Position numbers and translations under genes: made by a program. From an uncultured Peptococcaceae bacterium (lineage in GTDB: Bacteria; Bacillota; Peptococcia; Peptococcales; Peptococcaceae), in contig CABUKW010000046.1 of the NCBI GenBank assembly GCA_902492275.1, positions 1 to 20,388 on the forward strand: DNA of 20,388 nt, in the 5' to 3' direction. Position 1 is the stretch's first letter. Each line of letters begins with the position of its first letter. The notes beneath the pieces were generated by a model. The model ran no database searches. It saw nothing but the letters and a program-made list of their open reading frames with translations, and was not told where the DNA came from. Positions 6,820-13,368 of this stretch are shown piece after piece.

Positions 6820-7936
6820 TATGGCGATTTTGAATGACACTGACGCGGAAATTAATATGTACGGTGAAGTTGTTTCCAATATTCCGACCGATTGGTGGAC
6901 CGGTGAAAAATTACCGGGAAATTACATCGCAGTAGAAGAATTTTTACAGGATTTAGAAAGTATTCAGGACAAAGAAAACATTACCGTGCATATCAACAGC
7001 CCAGGAGGCGAGCTATATGCGGGCGTTGCAATTTATAACAGGCTGAAAGAATTAAGCGGAACTGTCACTACCATTAACGACGGTCTATGCGCCAGCGCAG
7101 CCAGCCTGATATTTCAGGCAGGAGATATCAGGCGCATGAATAAAGGCTCTAACTTAATGGCCCATGGCGTATCCTGCCTATTGTATGGTTATTACAACGT
7201 GCAGGATTTAAAAGACTTGATAAAACAGATGAATGCGCATAACGATGTTGCAATGCGTATTTACATGGAGCGTTCCGGTAAAACAAAGGAAGAAGTTAAA
7301 AATCTGCTAAACGGAGAAACCTGGCTAACTGGAGAAGATGCGGTAACGGCTGGGCTGGCTGATGAGGTGGCGGGAGAAGAACCGGTACAGATGTCTATTA
7401 CAGCGGATCGGAAATTTGTATATGTCAATCATCTGCAAATTCCGACAACTAAACTGTGTTCTATTCCGAGCAGAGCCACAGAGACAGTATTAGAAACAAT
7501 GCAAAAAACAGGAGGGAATATCATGAATTTAGAAGAATTGCGAAGTGCGCATCCGGAATTAGTAGCGGAAGCAGAAAACTCTGCAAGAGAAGCAGGACGG
7601 CAGGAAGGCATCAATCAGGAGCGTACCAGATTGCAGGGCATTGAAGCTATCGAAAATGCGATTGCGGATAAGGATATCGTAAAAAATGCCAAATACGGGG
7701 ATAACCCAATGACAGCAGAACAATTGGCCTTAAAAGCGATGCAGCAGCAAGCCCAATTAGGCGTGAATATGCTGAAAAAAATGCAGTCGGATACAGATGA
7801 TTCCGGTGTAAAAGAGGTCATTGGCACGCCGAATAATGGCGATGTAAAAGATGAACTGGAGGAAGAAGAATTAAAAAACGCCATTGCAGTATACAAACAG
7901 ATGAAAAATGGAGGGAAAACAAATGTTACTCAATGA
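6776..7936 (+). CDS. ClpP-like prohead maturation protease with C-terminal scaffold domain (gpC-type)
   Basis: A 386-residue protein. The ATG at 6776 follows AAGGAGG (6757-6763) at a somewhat long spacing, and an ATG at 6788 is possible. Residues about 15-200 are a ClpP/SppA-like serine protease: HINSPGGELYAGVAIYN (72-88), nucleophile S107 in GLCASAAS, and H130 in NLMAHG. The position usually filled by Asp reads E181 (GETWLTGEDA). After a linker, residues 250-386 form a helical, charged scaffold-like domain. This is the lambda gpC/Nu3 organisation, in which the protease cuts scaffold and portal during prohead maturation. A strong internal ribosome site at 7510 should also produce the C-terminal part alone. 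The gene overlaps the portal by 44 bases and the decoration gene by 14. Confidence 0.92.
   Translation: MSSQMKQKEPVKAYNMAILNDTDAEINMYGEVVSNIPTDWWTGEKLPGNYIAVEEFLQDLESIQDKENITVHINSPGGELYAGVAIYNRLKELSGTVTTINDGLCASAASLIFQAGDIRRMNKGSNLMAHGVSCLLYGYYNVQDLKDLIKQMNAHNDVAMRIYMERSGKTKEEVKNLLNGETWLTGEDAVTAGLADEVAGEEPVQMSITADRKFVYVNHLQIPTTKLCSIPSRATETVLETMQKTGGNIMNLEELRSAHPELVAEAENSAREAGRQEGINQERTRLQGIEAIENAIADKDIVKNAKYGDNPMTAEQLALKAMQQQAQLGVNMLKKMQSDTDDSGVKEVIGTPNNGDVKDELEEEELKNAIAVYKQMKNGGKTNVTQ
7510..7516 (+). promoter_or_regulatory. internal ribosome binding site for a nested scaffold gene
   Basis: AGGAGGG, six bases before ATG 7523, lies inside and in frame with the protease gene. It matches or beats the ribosome sites of the main structural genes here, which is unlikely to be chance at this domain boundary. 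Confidence 0.75.
7523..7936 (+). CDS. Nu3-like scaffolding protein, nested in-frame in the protease gene
   Basis: This is a 137-residue product starting at residue 250 of the protease. It is preceded by AGGAGGG at ideal spacing and begins MNLEELRSAHPEL. The sequence is rich in Glu, Lys, Gln and Ala and predicted helical throughout, with a basic-acidic mix and a C-terminal EELKNAIAVYKQMKN helix. In lambda, Nu3 scaffold is made from an internal in-frame start within gene C, and the same logic fits here. The product should fill the prohead interior, guide capsid assembly and then be degraded. The separate start is inferred from sequence and not proven. Confidence 0.7.
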   Translation: MNLEELRSAHPELVAEAENSAREAGRQEGINQERTRLQGIEAIENAIADKDIVKNAKYGDNPMTAEQLALKAMQQQAQLGVNMLKKMQSDTDDSGVKEVIGTPNNGDVKDELEEEELKNAIAVYKQMKNGGKTNVTQ

Positions 7937-8366
7937 AAAGGTTGGAGAATTGACTTATGATGGGTTGTTAGCGGATCATATGCCGATAGCCGATGTGTTC
8001 AGCGTAACAGTAGCGGCAGGCGAGGGCTTGCTAAAAAGGGGAACGGTTCTTGCCTTGGATGATGCGGGCGTAGAGACCAATTCTCAGGAAACAAATGATG
8101 AAGCAATCGACGATGACGCAACAGATGCTACGAAGAGTGAGGGTGGCAGTAAATTCATTGTTTTAGGATCTGAAACAATGACTGCCAATTGTATTTTAGC
8201 TGAAGATATTGATGCTGCAAAAGAAGATATCGTAGCCTTAGCCTATCGTACAGGGCATTTCAATGAAAGCGCTCTTATTGTAAAAGAAGGTTACGCCTTT
8301 ACAGAAAAAGATAAGGAAGCCTTGCGGGACGTAGGTATTTTAGTAAGCGATGCGATAGCATATTAA
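7923..8366 (+). CDS. head decoration protein, lambda gpD-like
   Basis: A 147-residue protein. The ATG at 7923 follows GGAGGG (7910-7915) and overlaps the protease end by 14 bases. The N-terminal LTYDGLLADHMPIADVFSVT, the LKRGTVLALDD core and the later NCILAEDIDAAKEDIVALAY followed by RTGHFNESAL are typical of the gpD/HDPD family, which forms trimeric spikes that cement the expanded capsid. Residues about 46-77 form an acidic, Thr/Asp-rich insertion that probably makes a surface loop. It lies between protease and major capsid, as in lambda. Confidence 0.85.
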   Translation: MLLNEKVGELTYDGLLADHMPIADVFSVTVAAGEGLLKRGTVLALDDAGVETNSQETNDEAIDDDATDATKSEGGSKFIVLGSETMTANCILAEDIDAAKEDIVALAYRTGHFNESALIVKEGYAFTEKDKEALRDVGILVSDAIAY

Positions 8367-8387
8367 GTTTAAGGAGGAAACACAGAG

Positions 8388-9455
8388 ATGTCTTTGAATA
8401 TTTTTGAAACCCATAATTTATTAATGGCGGTGCAGGAACTGTCCCCAGTCACAACATTTTTAAGGGATCGGTATTTTCCGACCAACGATACAACGGATAT
8501 TTTCAGCACAAATGACGTTTTAATCGAATATCGGGATGGCAATAAAAAGCTTGCCCCGTTCGTAGCACCGCGCAAAGGCGGCGTAACGATTTTAAGAAAC
8601 GGCTATAACATGGAGCGTTTTACACCGCCTAATATCGCGCCTCGCCGTATTTTGACGCTGGATGATTTAAATAGAAAGGGCTTTGGAGAGGCTTTATTTT
8701 CTAAATTGACGCCAGCACAGCGGCAGTTCACTATTTTGATGAAAGATGTGGAAGAATTAGGCGAACTGATTACCCGCCGAGAAGAAGCGATGGCTGCTGA
8801 AACCTTATTAAACAATGGTTGTGTGATGAAGCATATTGCCGATGATGTAGATCTGGCAGATGAAAAAGAAATCCGTTTTTACGACGGCGATAGCAACCCT
8901 GCTGCTTATACACCGGCTACAGTTTGGGATGATGCAGAAGCAAAAATTATTGATGATATTGCCGCTATGATTCGTCTGCTCACGGCCAGAGGGCTAGCTG
9001 CAACGGATTTGATTGTGGCGCCCGATGTGGCTGCAATTATGTTACGAGACACAGAAATTAAAGAAATGTTGGATATCCGGCATTATAATTTGGGTGGCGT
9101 TGATCCTGTTTTGCTGCCTTCCGGCGCTGCAAAAATTGCACGGCTCAATATTTATGGCCGTATGATTGATGTATTAAGCTATGACGAAACCTATGAAGAT
9201 GAAAGTGGAAATACAAAACAGTTCATTCCATCTGGTCATGTGGTACTGACTGCGCCAGCTTGCGGACGCACCCTTTATGGTGCAGTATCCCAGGTGGAAC
9301 AGACCGATGGAGAATTCCATACCTATGCTGCGCGCCGTGTACCGAAATACATCAGCAGTGCAGATAATAATACGCGAACCCTTACTTTAACCTCCTGCCC
9401 GCTTTTGATTCCGAACAATAAAAATGCATGGATTACTGCGAAAGTAACTGCATAA
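8388..9455 (+). CDS. major capsid protein, lambda gpE family
   Basis: A 355-residue protein with strong ribosome site AAGGAGG (8371-8377) before ATG 8388. Family features include NIFETHNLLMAVQELSPVTT at the N-terminus, FLRDRYFPTN, FVAPRKGGVTILRNGY, ERFTPPNIAPRR and the C-terminal AARRVPKYISSADNNTRTLT. The length is close to lambda gpE (341 residues). It has the HK97-type fold by family knowledge and assembles the icosahedral shell around the scaffold. Confident call. Confidence 0.93.
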   Translation: MSLNIFETHNLLMAVQELSPVTTFLRDRYFPTNDTTDIFSTNDVLIEYRDGNKKLAPFVAPRKGGVTILRNGYNMERFTPPNIAPRRILTLDDLNRKGFGEALFSKLTPAQRQFTILMKDVEELGELITRREEAMAAETLLNNGCVMKHIADDVDLADEKEIRFYDGDSNPAAYTPATVWDDAEAKIIDDIAAMIRLLTARGLAATDLIVAPDVAAIMLRDTEIKEMLDIRHYNLGGVDPVLLPSGAAKIARLNIYGRMIDVLSYDETYEDESGNTKQFIPSGHVVLTAPACGRTLYGAVSQVEQTDGEFHTYAARRVPKYISSADNNTRTLTLTSCPLLIPNNKNAWITAKVTA

Positions 9456-9468
9456 GGAGGCGTGGAAC

Positions 9469-9852
9469 ATGGCATTTGTAAAAATCGTAAGAGGAACTTA
9501 TGGTCATTGGAACGGGAAAGCTGTTGTTGCCAAAAATTCCGATAGCGAGCCGTTTGAACTGGATGAAAAGAAAGCACAGCGCATTGTCGATTTAGGTGTT
9601 GCACAATATGTGCAAAAGGAAAAAGCACTGAAAGCGGAAGGACAACCTGCAGAAGTTGAATCTAAAATCATGGAACCTGACATCAGCGAATTAGAAAAAA
9701 TGACAGTGATGGAACTGAAAAAAATAGCCGGTGAATATGGAATCCCCTATGAAAAAACGTCCAAAAAAGCAGAATTGATTCAAGCCATCCAAAGCGCAGC
9801 TATACCGGCAGAGGCTCCGGTTTTTGATGCGACGGAGGCAGTCATAGAATGA
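9469..9852 (+). CDS. FI-position head protein with SAP/HeH-like C-terminal domain
   Basis: A 127-residue protein; AAGGAGG (9454-9460) precedes ATG 9469. Residues 1-50 form a small beta-rich domain (MAFVKIVRGTYGHWNGKAVV, then a FELDEKKAQRIVDLGVAQYV helix) common in phage head-tail regions. Residues about 68-106 resemble a SAP or HeH/LEM helix-extended loop-helix DNA-binding motif: LEKMTVMELKKIAGEYGIPY, then SKKAELIQAI. The gene occupies the slot of lambda FI, an accessory packaging factor of similar size (132 residues), but I see no clear homology to FI. It may bind DNA or the terminase-prohead complex. The function is inferred from position. Confidence 0.65.
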   Translation: MAFVKIVRGTYGHWNGKAVVAKNSDSEPFELDEKKAQRIVDLGVAQYVQKEKALKAEGQPAEVESKIMEPDISELEKMTVMELKKIAGEYGIPYEKTSKKAELIQAIQSAAIPAEAPVFDATEAVIE

Positions 9853-10163
9853 GCAAATTCAAAGAAATGGTGCAGCGCGACCGAAAGCGTGTATTTCTAA
9901 ATATGCTGGAATTTGGCGAGGAATACAATGTTGAGGGAAATATCATTCAGATTGTAGTAGATAACGATGAATTGAAGCGCAGACAGAGCGGGCAGGATTT
10001 GTCTGTGACAGAATCCGCTGCTTTGTTTTATGCGGCCAGTGAGGATTTGCCGAAACGCCGCACGGCGGGTGAAACACTTACAATCAATGGCCGAGAGCAT
10101 TTGATTGACGATTGGCAAGAGGATATGGGGATGGCTACCGTCATTTTGCGGGAAAATTTATAA
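9849..10163 (+). CDS. FII-like head-tail attachment protein
   Basis: A 104-residue protein whose ATG overlaps the preceding stop (ATGA) and whose ribosome site GGAGG lies at 9834-9838. It has MLEFGEEYNVEGNIIQIVVD followed by SVTESAALFYAASEDLPKRR, then TINGREHLIDDW and a C-terminal strand MGMATVILREN. This is the pattern of the small phage attachment/gpFII family (lambda FII, 117 residues), which completes the head connector and provides the tail-docking surface. It closes the head module. Confidence 0.75.
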   Translation: MSKFKEMVQRDRKRVFLNMLEFGEEYNVEGNIIQIVVDNDELKRRQSGQDLSVTESAALFYAASEDLPKRRTAGETLTINGREHLIDDWQEDMGMATVILRENL

Positions 10164-10184
10164 ACTTGTCCGATTCGGACAAGT
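10164..10184 (+). repeat. perfect inverted repeat between head and tail modules
   Basis: ACTTGTCCG (10164-10172), loop ATT, CGGACAAGT (10176-10184): a perfect 9-bp stem with a 3-base loop. It starts right after the FII-like stop codon and ends before the next gene's ribosome site. No T run follows, so it is not a typical intrinsic terminator. It could be an RNA processing or stability hairpin, or a palindromic protein site. Confidence 0.8.
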
Positions 10185-10202
10185 GAGAGGAAGCGTTATT
10201 TT

Positions 10203-10808
10203 GTGACAGTCGTAGAAATCATTGACACAATCACAGAATGGGCAAGGCGGGAAATTTGCACAAAAATAAAATTGAAATGTCCGCCAGAAGATACAGAAGC
10301 GAATGCAAAGGAGTATCACTATAAGCTCATGCATCCAGCCTGTTTTTCGTTGTTTGTTCCAACGAAAGATAAATTGCCGCCTGCTGTCTTATCGCCTATT
10401 CCATCTATCTGCGTGCGCGTCATTGAGGGTGAAGATAGCATGGATGCGCAGAAGGGTTCGTTAACAATAGAACTCTGCCTTTCCACCTGGGATACAGGTA
10501 TACATGGAAAAGATATCTTAGAGCCAGTCGGAGATAACCGGTTTAAAATTAGCGACGTAGAGAGATATCAGAAAGACGGCGGAGGCTGGCGGGATGCATG
10601 GAATCTTTTAGATATTGTTTTAAGAGAAATAGAGGGCAGCGCCAGCATTGAAGGGGTGCAAATTGACAGGACAAGTCCTGTGAAATTTGGCCCTTATACT
10701 GAACAGGAGAGTATTCCGGATTTCTATCCATTCTGGTTTGCCTGGGTGCGTTTTAAGGTGACAAGAGCGCTGGTGCGCAATGTGAAAGATTATGAAAATT
10801 TACTATAA
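10203..10808 (+). CDS. neck / tail terminator-position protein of unknown family
   Basis: A 201-residue protein. GTG at 10203 appears to be the start, with GAGAGG at 10185-10190 at long spacing; no nearby in-frame ATG precedes the conserved-looking N-terminus. It starts TVVEIIDTITEWARREICTK, has a long middle with SICVRVIEGEDSMDAQKGSL and beta strands, then WNLLDIVLREIEG and a C-terminal aromatic stretch FYPFWFAWVRFKVTRA. A helix followed by alternating strands, at a position between head connector and sheath, is what a tail terminator or tail completion protein looks like in contractile phages. I cannot assign a named family, so the function is positional inference. Confidence 0.55.
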   Translation: MTVVEIIDTITEWARREICTKIKLKCPPEDTEANAKEYHYKLMHPACFSLFVPTKDKLPPAVLSPIPSICVRVIEGEDSMDAQKGSLTIELCLSTWDTGIHGKDILEPVGDNRFKISDVERYQKDGGGWRDAWNLLDIVLREIEGSASIEGVQIDRTSPVKFGPYTEQESIPDFYPFWFAWVRFKVTRALVRNVKDYENLL

Positions 10809-10826
10809 CGTTAGGAGCGTGAAAAA

Positions 10827-12296
10827 ATGGCTTATTCACACGGTACCTATGGGAGTTTTGAGAAATCTTTGGCAACGGTGCCGACCCAATCGGATACGGT
10901 GGTTGTATACGTAGGGCTTGCTCCCGTAAATTTAATTAGAGATTACCAAAAGAAGGATTTGATTCATTATCCAGTACAATTAAAAGATATGATCAGCGCG
11001 CAGCAAAAAATTGGCTATTCGGCCAATATTGCTGCGTTTTCATTGTGCGAAGCTATGGAAGTACATTTTGCAAATTCCATCGAAAATGCCGGTCCTATCG
11101 TAGTAATTAATGTGCTTGACCCGGATTTGCATAAAAAAGCAGAAGCGGTTACAGAAGAACTTGTCTTTATCAATGGCCGTGCCAGCATTGCGAGTGACAA
11201 AATTATCTTAGATACACTAGTGCTAGCGGATATGATAGAGGATGTGGATTATACTCTGGATTATGATTTTACCACAAGTACCGTCACCATTTCCTATCTT
11301 GGCGATATTGCATTAGAGAGTGTAAACGCAACCTATTATGAAATTGATTTATCTATGATCAAGGAATCCGACTTAATAGGCGGCGTAACCTCCTCCGGTG
11401 TATATAGTGGCTTTGGAGCCATCGGTCTTGTTTATCCGGAACTAGGCTTGATTCCTAATGTTCTGGCGGCTCCTGGTTACAGTCAAATTCCTGCCGTCTA
11501 TCAGGCCATGGTACAGGCAGCAAAAAAAATTAACGGCCATTGGGACGCTTGCCTTGTTGCAGATATCCCGATTGCGGACGAAGAAACGGCGATTGATACG
11601 AAGGAATTGGCCGTCAAATGGAAAAAAGAACACGACTATACCTCGGAATATGCAAAAGTGTGTTATCCCATGTGGCAACTAAAAGACGGAACCGTTTATC
11701 ATTTATCCACTTTGACGGCATGGTTGATGTTATTAGTAGATGGCACTCATAACGGCATCCCTATGGAAAGCCCCTCCAATAAACAACTGCCGTCAGGCCG
11801 TCAGTATTATGGAGAGGAAAGTAAAAATCGGGGCTATGATCAGCAACAGGCCAATGATTTAAACGAAAATGGTATTACCACCGGAATTTACTGGGGCGGT
11901 CGCAATGTTTTATGGGGACCTCATACAGCAGCTTATCAATATGGCGCCATGACGGATAAGCGCGTTATTTTTGACAACAGCCTGAGAACGATGATGTATA
12001 TTTCTAATAGCTTTCAGCAGGAACATGCCATAACGATTGACAGTCCAATGACAAGGGCTATGGCAGACAGTATCAGAAATCGAGAGCAGGAAAAAGCGGA
12101 CGCTTTGGCTGCTATTGGGGCTTTCATTGGCACGCCGACAGTGGAATTTAAGGAAACAGAAAACAGCACGGATGCGCTTGCCGAGGGTGATTTTGTGTGG
12201 AACTTTGAAGGAACGCCAACGCCGCCTTTTAAGTCCGGCACTTTGAAGGTTGCTTACACAGACGCAGGCTTTGCCACATTCTTAGGGGAGGAATAA
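10827..12296 (+). CDS. contractile tail sheath protein
   Basis: A 489-residue protein, ATG 10827 after TAGGAG (10812-10817). It starts SHGTYGSFEKSLATVPTQSD and contains the sheath core: YPELGLIPNVLAAPGYSQIP, KKINGHWDACLVADIP, and AVKWKKEHDYTSEYAKVCYP. Near the C-terminus it has NSLRTMMYISNS and DSPMTRAMADSIRNREQ, which belong to the conserved C-terminal sheath domain. It polymerises around the tube and contracts on infection, so this phage has a myovirus tail. The gene is directly followed by the tube gene, with a 3-base gap. Confidence 0.93.
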   Translation: MAYSHGTYGSFEKSLATVPTQSDTVVVYVGLAPVNLIRDYQKKDLIHYPVQLKDMISAQQKIGYSANIAAFSLCEAMEVHFANSIENAGPIVVINVLDPDLHKKAEAVTEELVFINGRASIASDKIILDTLVLADMIEDVDYTLDYDFTTSTVTISYLGDIALESVNATYYEIDLSMIKESDLIGGVTSSGVYSGFGAIGLVYPELGLIPNVLAAPGYSQIPAVYQAMVQAAKKINGHWDACLVADIPIADEETAIDTKELAVKWKKEHDYTSEYAKVCYPMWQLKDGTVYHLSTLTAWLMLLVDGTHNGIPMESPSNKQLPSGRQYYGEESKNRGYDQQQANDLNENGITTGIYWGGRNVLWGPHTAAYQYGAMTDKRVIFDNSLRTMMYISNSFQQEHAITIDSPMTRAMADSIRNREQEKADALAAIGAFIGTPTVEFKETENSTDALAEGDFVWNFEGTPTPPFKSGTLKVAYTDAGFATFLGEE

Positions 12297-12299
12297 ACC

Positions 12300-12806
12300 A
12301 TGCCATTTGTAGATATTGTAGGGCCAATTGTGGCGAATACGGCTTATGTAGGCGGTACGCTGGTTGCAAAAGATGTAGAAGCAACATTACCGGAAGTTAC
12401 ACCGACTATGACCGATGTAGAGGCAATGGGAACCATGTCTTTGCCGGTATGGCAGCGGTTGGAGAATATGGAGTTTTCCATCTCTAAAGTTGGTGTTGAT
12501 TTGGGTTTACGGGCCATGCTAAAACCGGAGCCGCTATCTTTAGAGCTGCGTTTTGTGCAGGATAAGACGGACGCCAACAGCAAGACAACGGCGCTTGGCT
12601 GCAAAGCGTTTATCAAAGGGATTCCGGCAGGAATTCCCGGCATTTCTGCGACGCCGGGCGAAAACAGCATAAATGAAGTAACCTATACGGTAACACGTTA
12701 TCAGTTGTTTGTAAACGGCAGCGAAATGTTTTTAATTGACCGTCTGGCAGGGATTGTACGAATCAACGGGACCGATTACACACAAGCCATCAACAGTTTA
12801 TTATAA
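12300..12806 (+). CDS. major tail tube protein, P2 FII-like
   Basis: A 168-residue protein. ATG 12300 is preceded by GGGGAGG (12285-12291) located in the end of the sheath gene. Its features are a beta-rich tube domain: AKDVEATLPEVTPTMTDVEA, then MGTMSLPVWQRLENMEFSIS, a central ELRFVQ strand, and the C-terminal VTRYQLFVNGSEMFLIDR. The length and the order after the sheath match P2 gpFII (172 residues). It stacks as hexameric rings to form the inner tail tube that carries DNA. Confidence 0.9.
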   Translation: MPFVDIVGPIVANTAYVGGTLVAKDVEATLPEVTPTMTDVEAMGTMSLPVWQRLENMEFSISKVGVDLGLRAMLKPEPLSLELRFVQDKTDANSKTTALGCKAFIKGIPAGIPGISATPGENSINEVTYTVTRYQLFVNGSEMFLIDRLAGIVRINGTDYTQAINSLL

Positions 12807-12817
12807 AGGAGTTTCCG

Positions 12818-12850
12818 AAAGCAGCCTTATTTTATGGAATGGGCTGCTTT
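12818..12850 (+). terminator. attenuator-like hairpin between tube and chaperone genes
   Basis: AAAGCAGCC (12818-12826) pairs perfectly with GGCTGCTTT (12842-12850) around a 15-base loop, followed by TCC. The T tract is short (TTTT counting the arm), so partial termination is more likely than a full stop. An orphan AAAGGAG (12805-12811) lies just upstream with no start codon behind it. It could lower transcription of chaperone and tape measure relative to sheath and tube. Confidence 0.55.
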
Positions 12851-12873
12851 TCCATTGAAAAGGAGTGAATCAT

Positions 12874-13263
12874 TTGAAAAAGACATTAACGCTTATGAAT
12901 CCAATTTTAATCAATAACGAAAAGGTCAGTGAAGTGACCTATGACGCCAATGAAATTACAGGGGCGTTATTTGTAGAGGCAGAGGCTACACGAAAAGCGG
13001 CGGCAGGCATAAGAAACGTAGGAATTACGCCAACCGCTGAATTTGATTTCGGATTACATCTTTATTTAGGTTTTGCAGCTATTTTGGCGGTAAATCCCAA
13101 CTATGATTTTAATGATTTAGGAAGGATTAAGGGCGGCGATATTGCCAGAATCATGGAAATTGGCAGAAATTTTATTATGCGGCCGGAAAAATTAGCGCCA
13201 AGCAGTTCCGGCGAGCAGTCCGAGATTACAGCCGATTCTACCACACTAGCGCAATCGACCTAG
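12874..13263 (+). CDS. tail assembly chaperone, gpE-like (zero-frame product)
   Basis: A 129-residue protein. TTG at 12874 is chosen because AAAAGGAG (12858-12865) lies 8 bases upstream; the in-frame GTG at 12865 overlaps that site. It starts MKKTLTLMNPILINNEKVSE, a pattern of phage/Mu-type tail assembly chaperones, followed by a helical region (about 25-95). The C-terminal 25 residues are Ser/Thr-rich (LAPSSSGEQSEITADSTTLA). It lies between tube and tape measure genes, where the chaperone pair is expected. In such phages the pair coats the tape measure until the tube polymerises. A -1 frameshift signal in the gene (13167-13212) should create a longer partner. Confidence 0.8.
   Translation: MKKTLTLMNPILINNEKVSEVTYDANEITGALFVEAEATRKAAAGIRNVGITPTAEFDFGLHLYLGFAAILAVNPNYDFNDLGRIKGGDIARIMEIGRNFIMRPEKLAPSSSGEQSEITADSTTLAQST
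13167..13212 (+). promoter_or_regulatory. programmed -1 frameshift signal (slippery heptamer plus stem-loop)
   Basis: In the zero frame the codons ..AGA AAT TTT.. contain A AAT TTT (13167-13173), a canonical X XXY YYZ heptamer in the correct phase. After an 8-base spacer, GCCGGAA (13182-13188) pairs perfectly with TTCCGGC (13206-13212) around a 17-base loop. This is the standard layout of a heptamer, a 5-9 base spacer and a stimulatory stem. Confidence 0.7.
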
Positions 13264-13364
13264 AAAAAATGAGGGCGTTAGATTTCATTGCGGAATATGC
13301 GGAAGCGCTTGAAGAGGAAAGAGAGAACGTGAAAAAGCGGCGTAAGCAAAGCAAGAGAAGGTGA
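13173..13364 (+). CDS. -1 frame extension of the tail chaperone (gpE'-like)
   Basis: The -1 frame relative to the chaperone is open from 13131 to TGA 13362-13364 (77 codons), overlapping the chaperone end and continuing to the tape measure ribosome site. If slippage occurs at 13167-13173, the fusion has 100 zero-frame residues plus 63 new ones (163 total). The extension contains YHTSAIDLEKMRALDFIAEY and a lysine/arginine-rich end, which reads like real protein. An ATG at 13269 within it has no ribosome site, so independent translation is unlikely. The P2 E/E' and lambda G/GT pairs provide the precedent. Confidence 0.65.
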   Translation, partial: YYAAGKISAKQFRRAVRDYSRFYHTSAIDLEKMRALDFIAEYAEALEEERENVKKRRKQSKRR

Positions 13365-13368
13365 CTGA

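Noticed and set aside
8443..8450. CTGTCCCC inside the capsid gene as another copy of the late operator
   Set aside because: Single copy inside codons of a conserved protein, with no tandem partner and no -10-like sequence.
12344..12670. Minus-strand open frame (108 codons) opposite the tube gene
   Set aside because: Shadow frame of a confident structural gene with no independent support.
13185..13191. G GAA AAA as the chaperone slippery site
   Set aside because: It is not a proper X XXY YYZ heptamer; the A AAT TTT site 18 bases upstream is canonical and has a stem at the right distance.
13269..13364. Independent 31-residue gene starting at ATG 13269
   Set aside because: No ribosome site precedes it, and the same frame is open far upstream with a proper slippery site, so it is better explained as part of a frameshift product.
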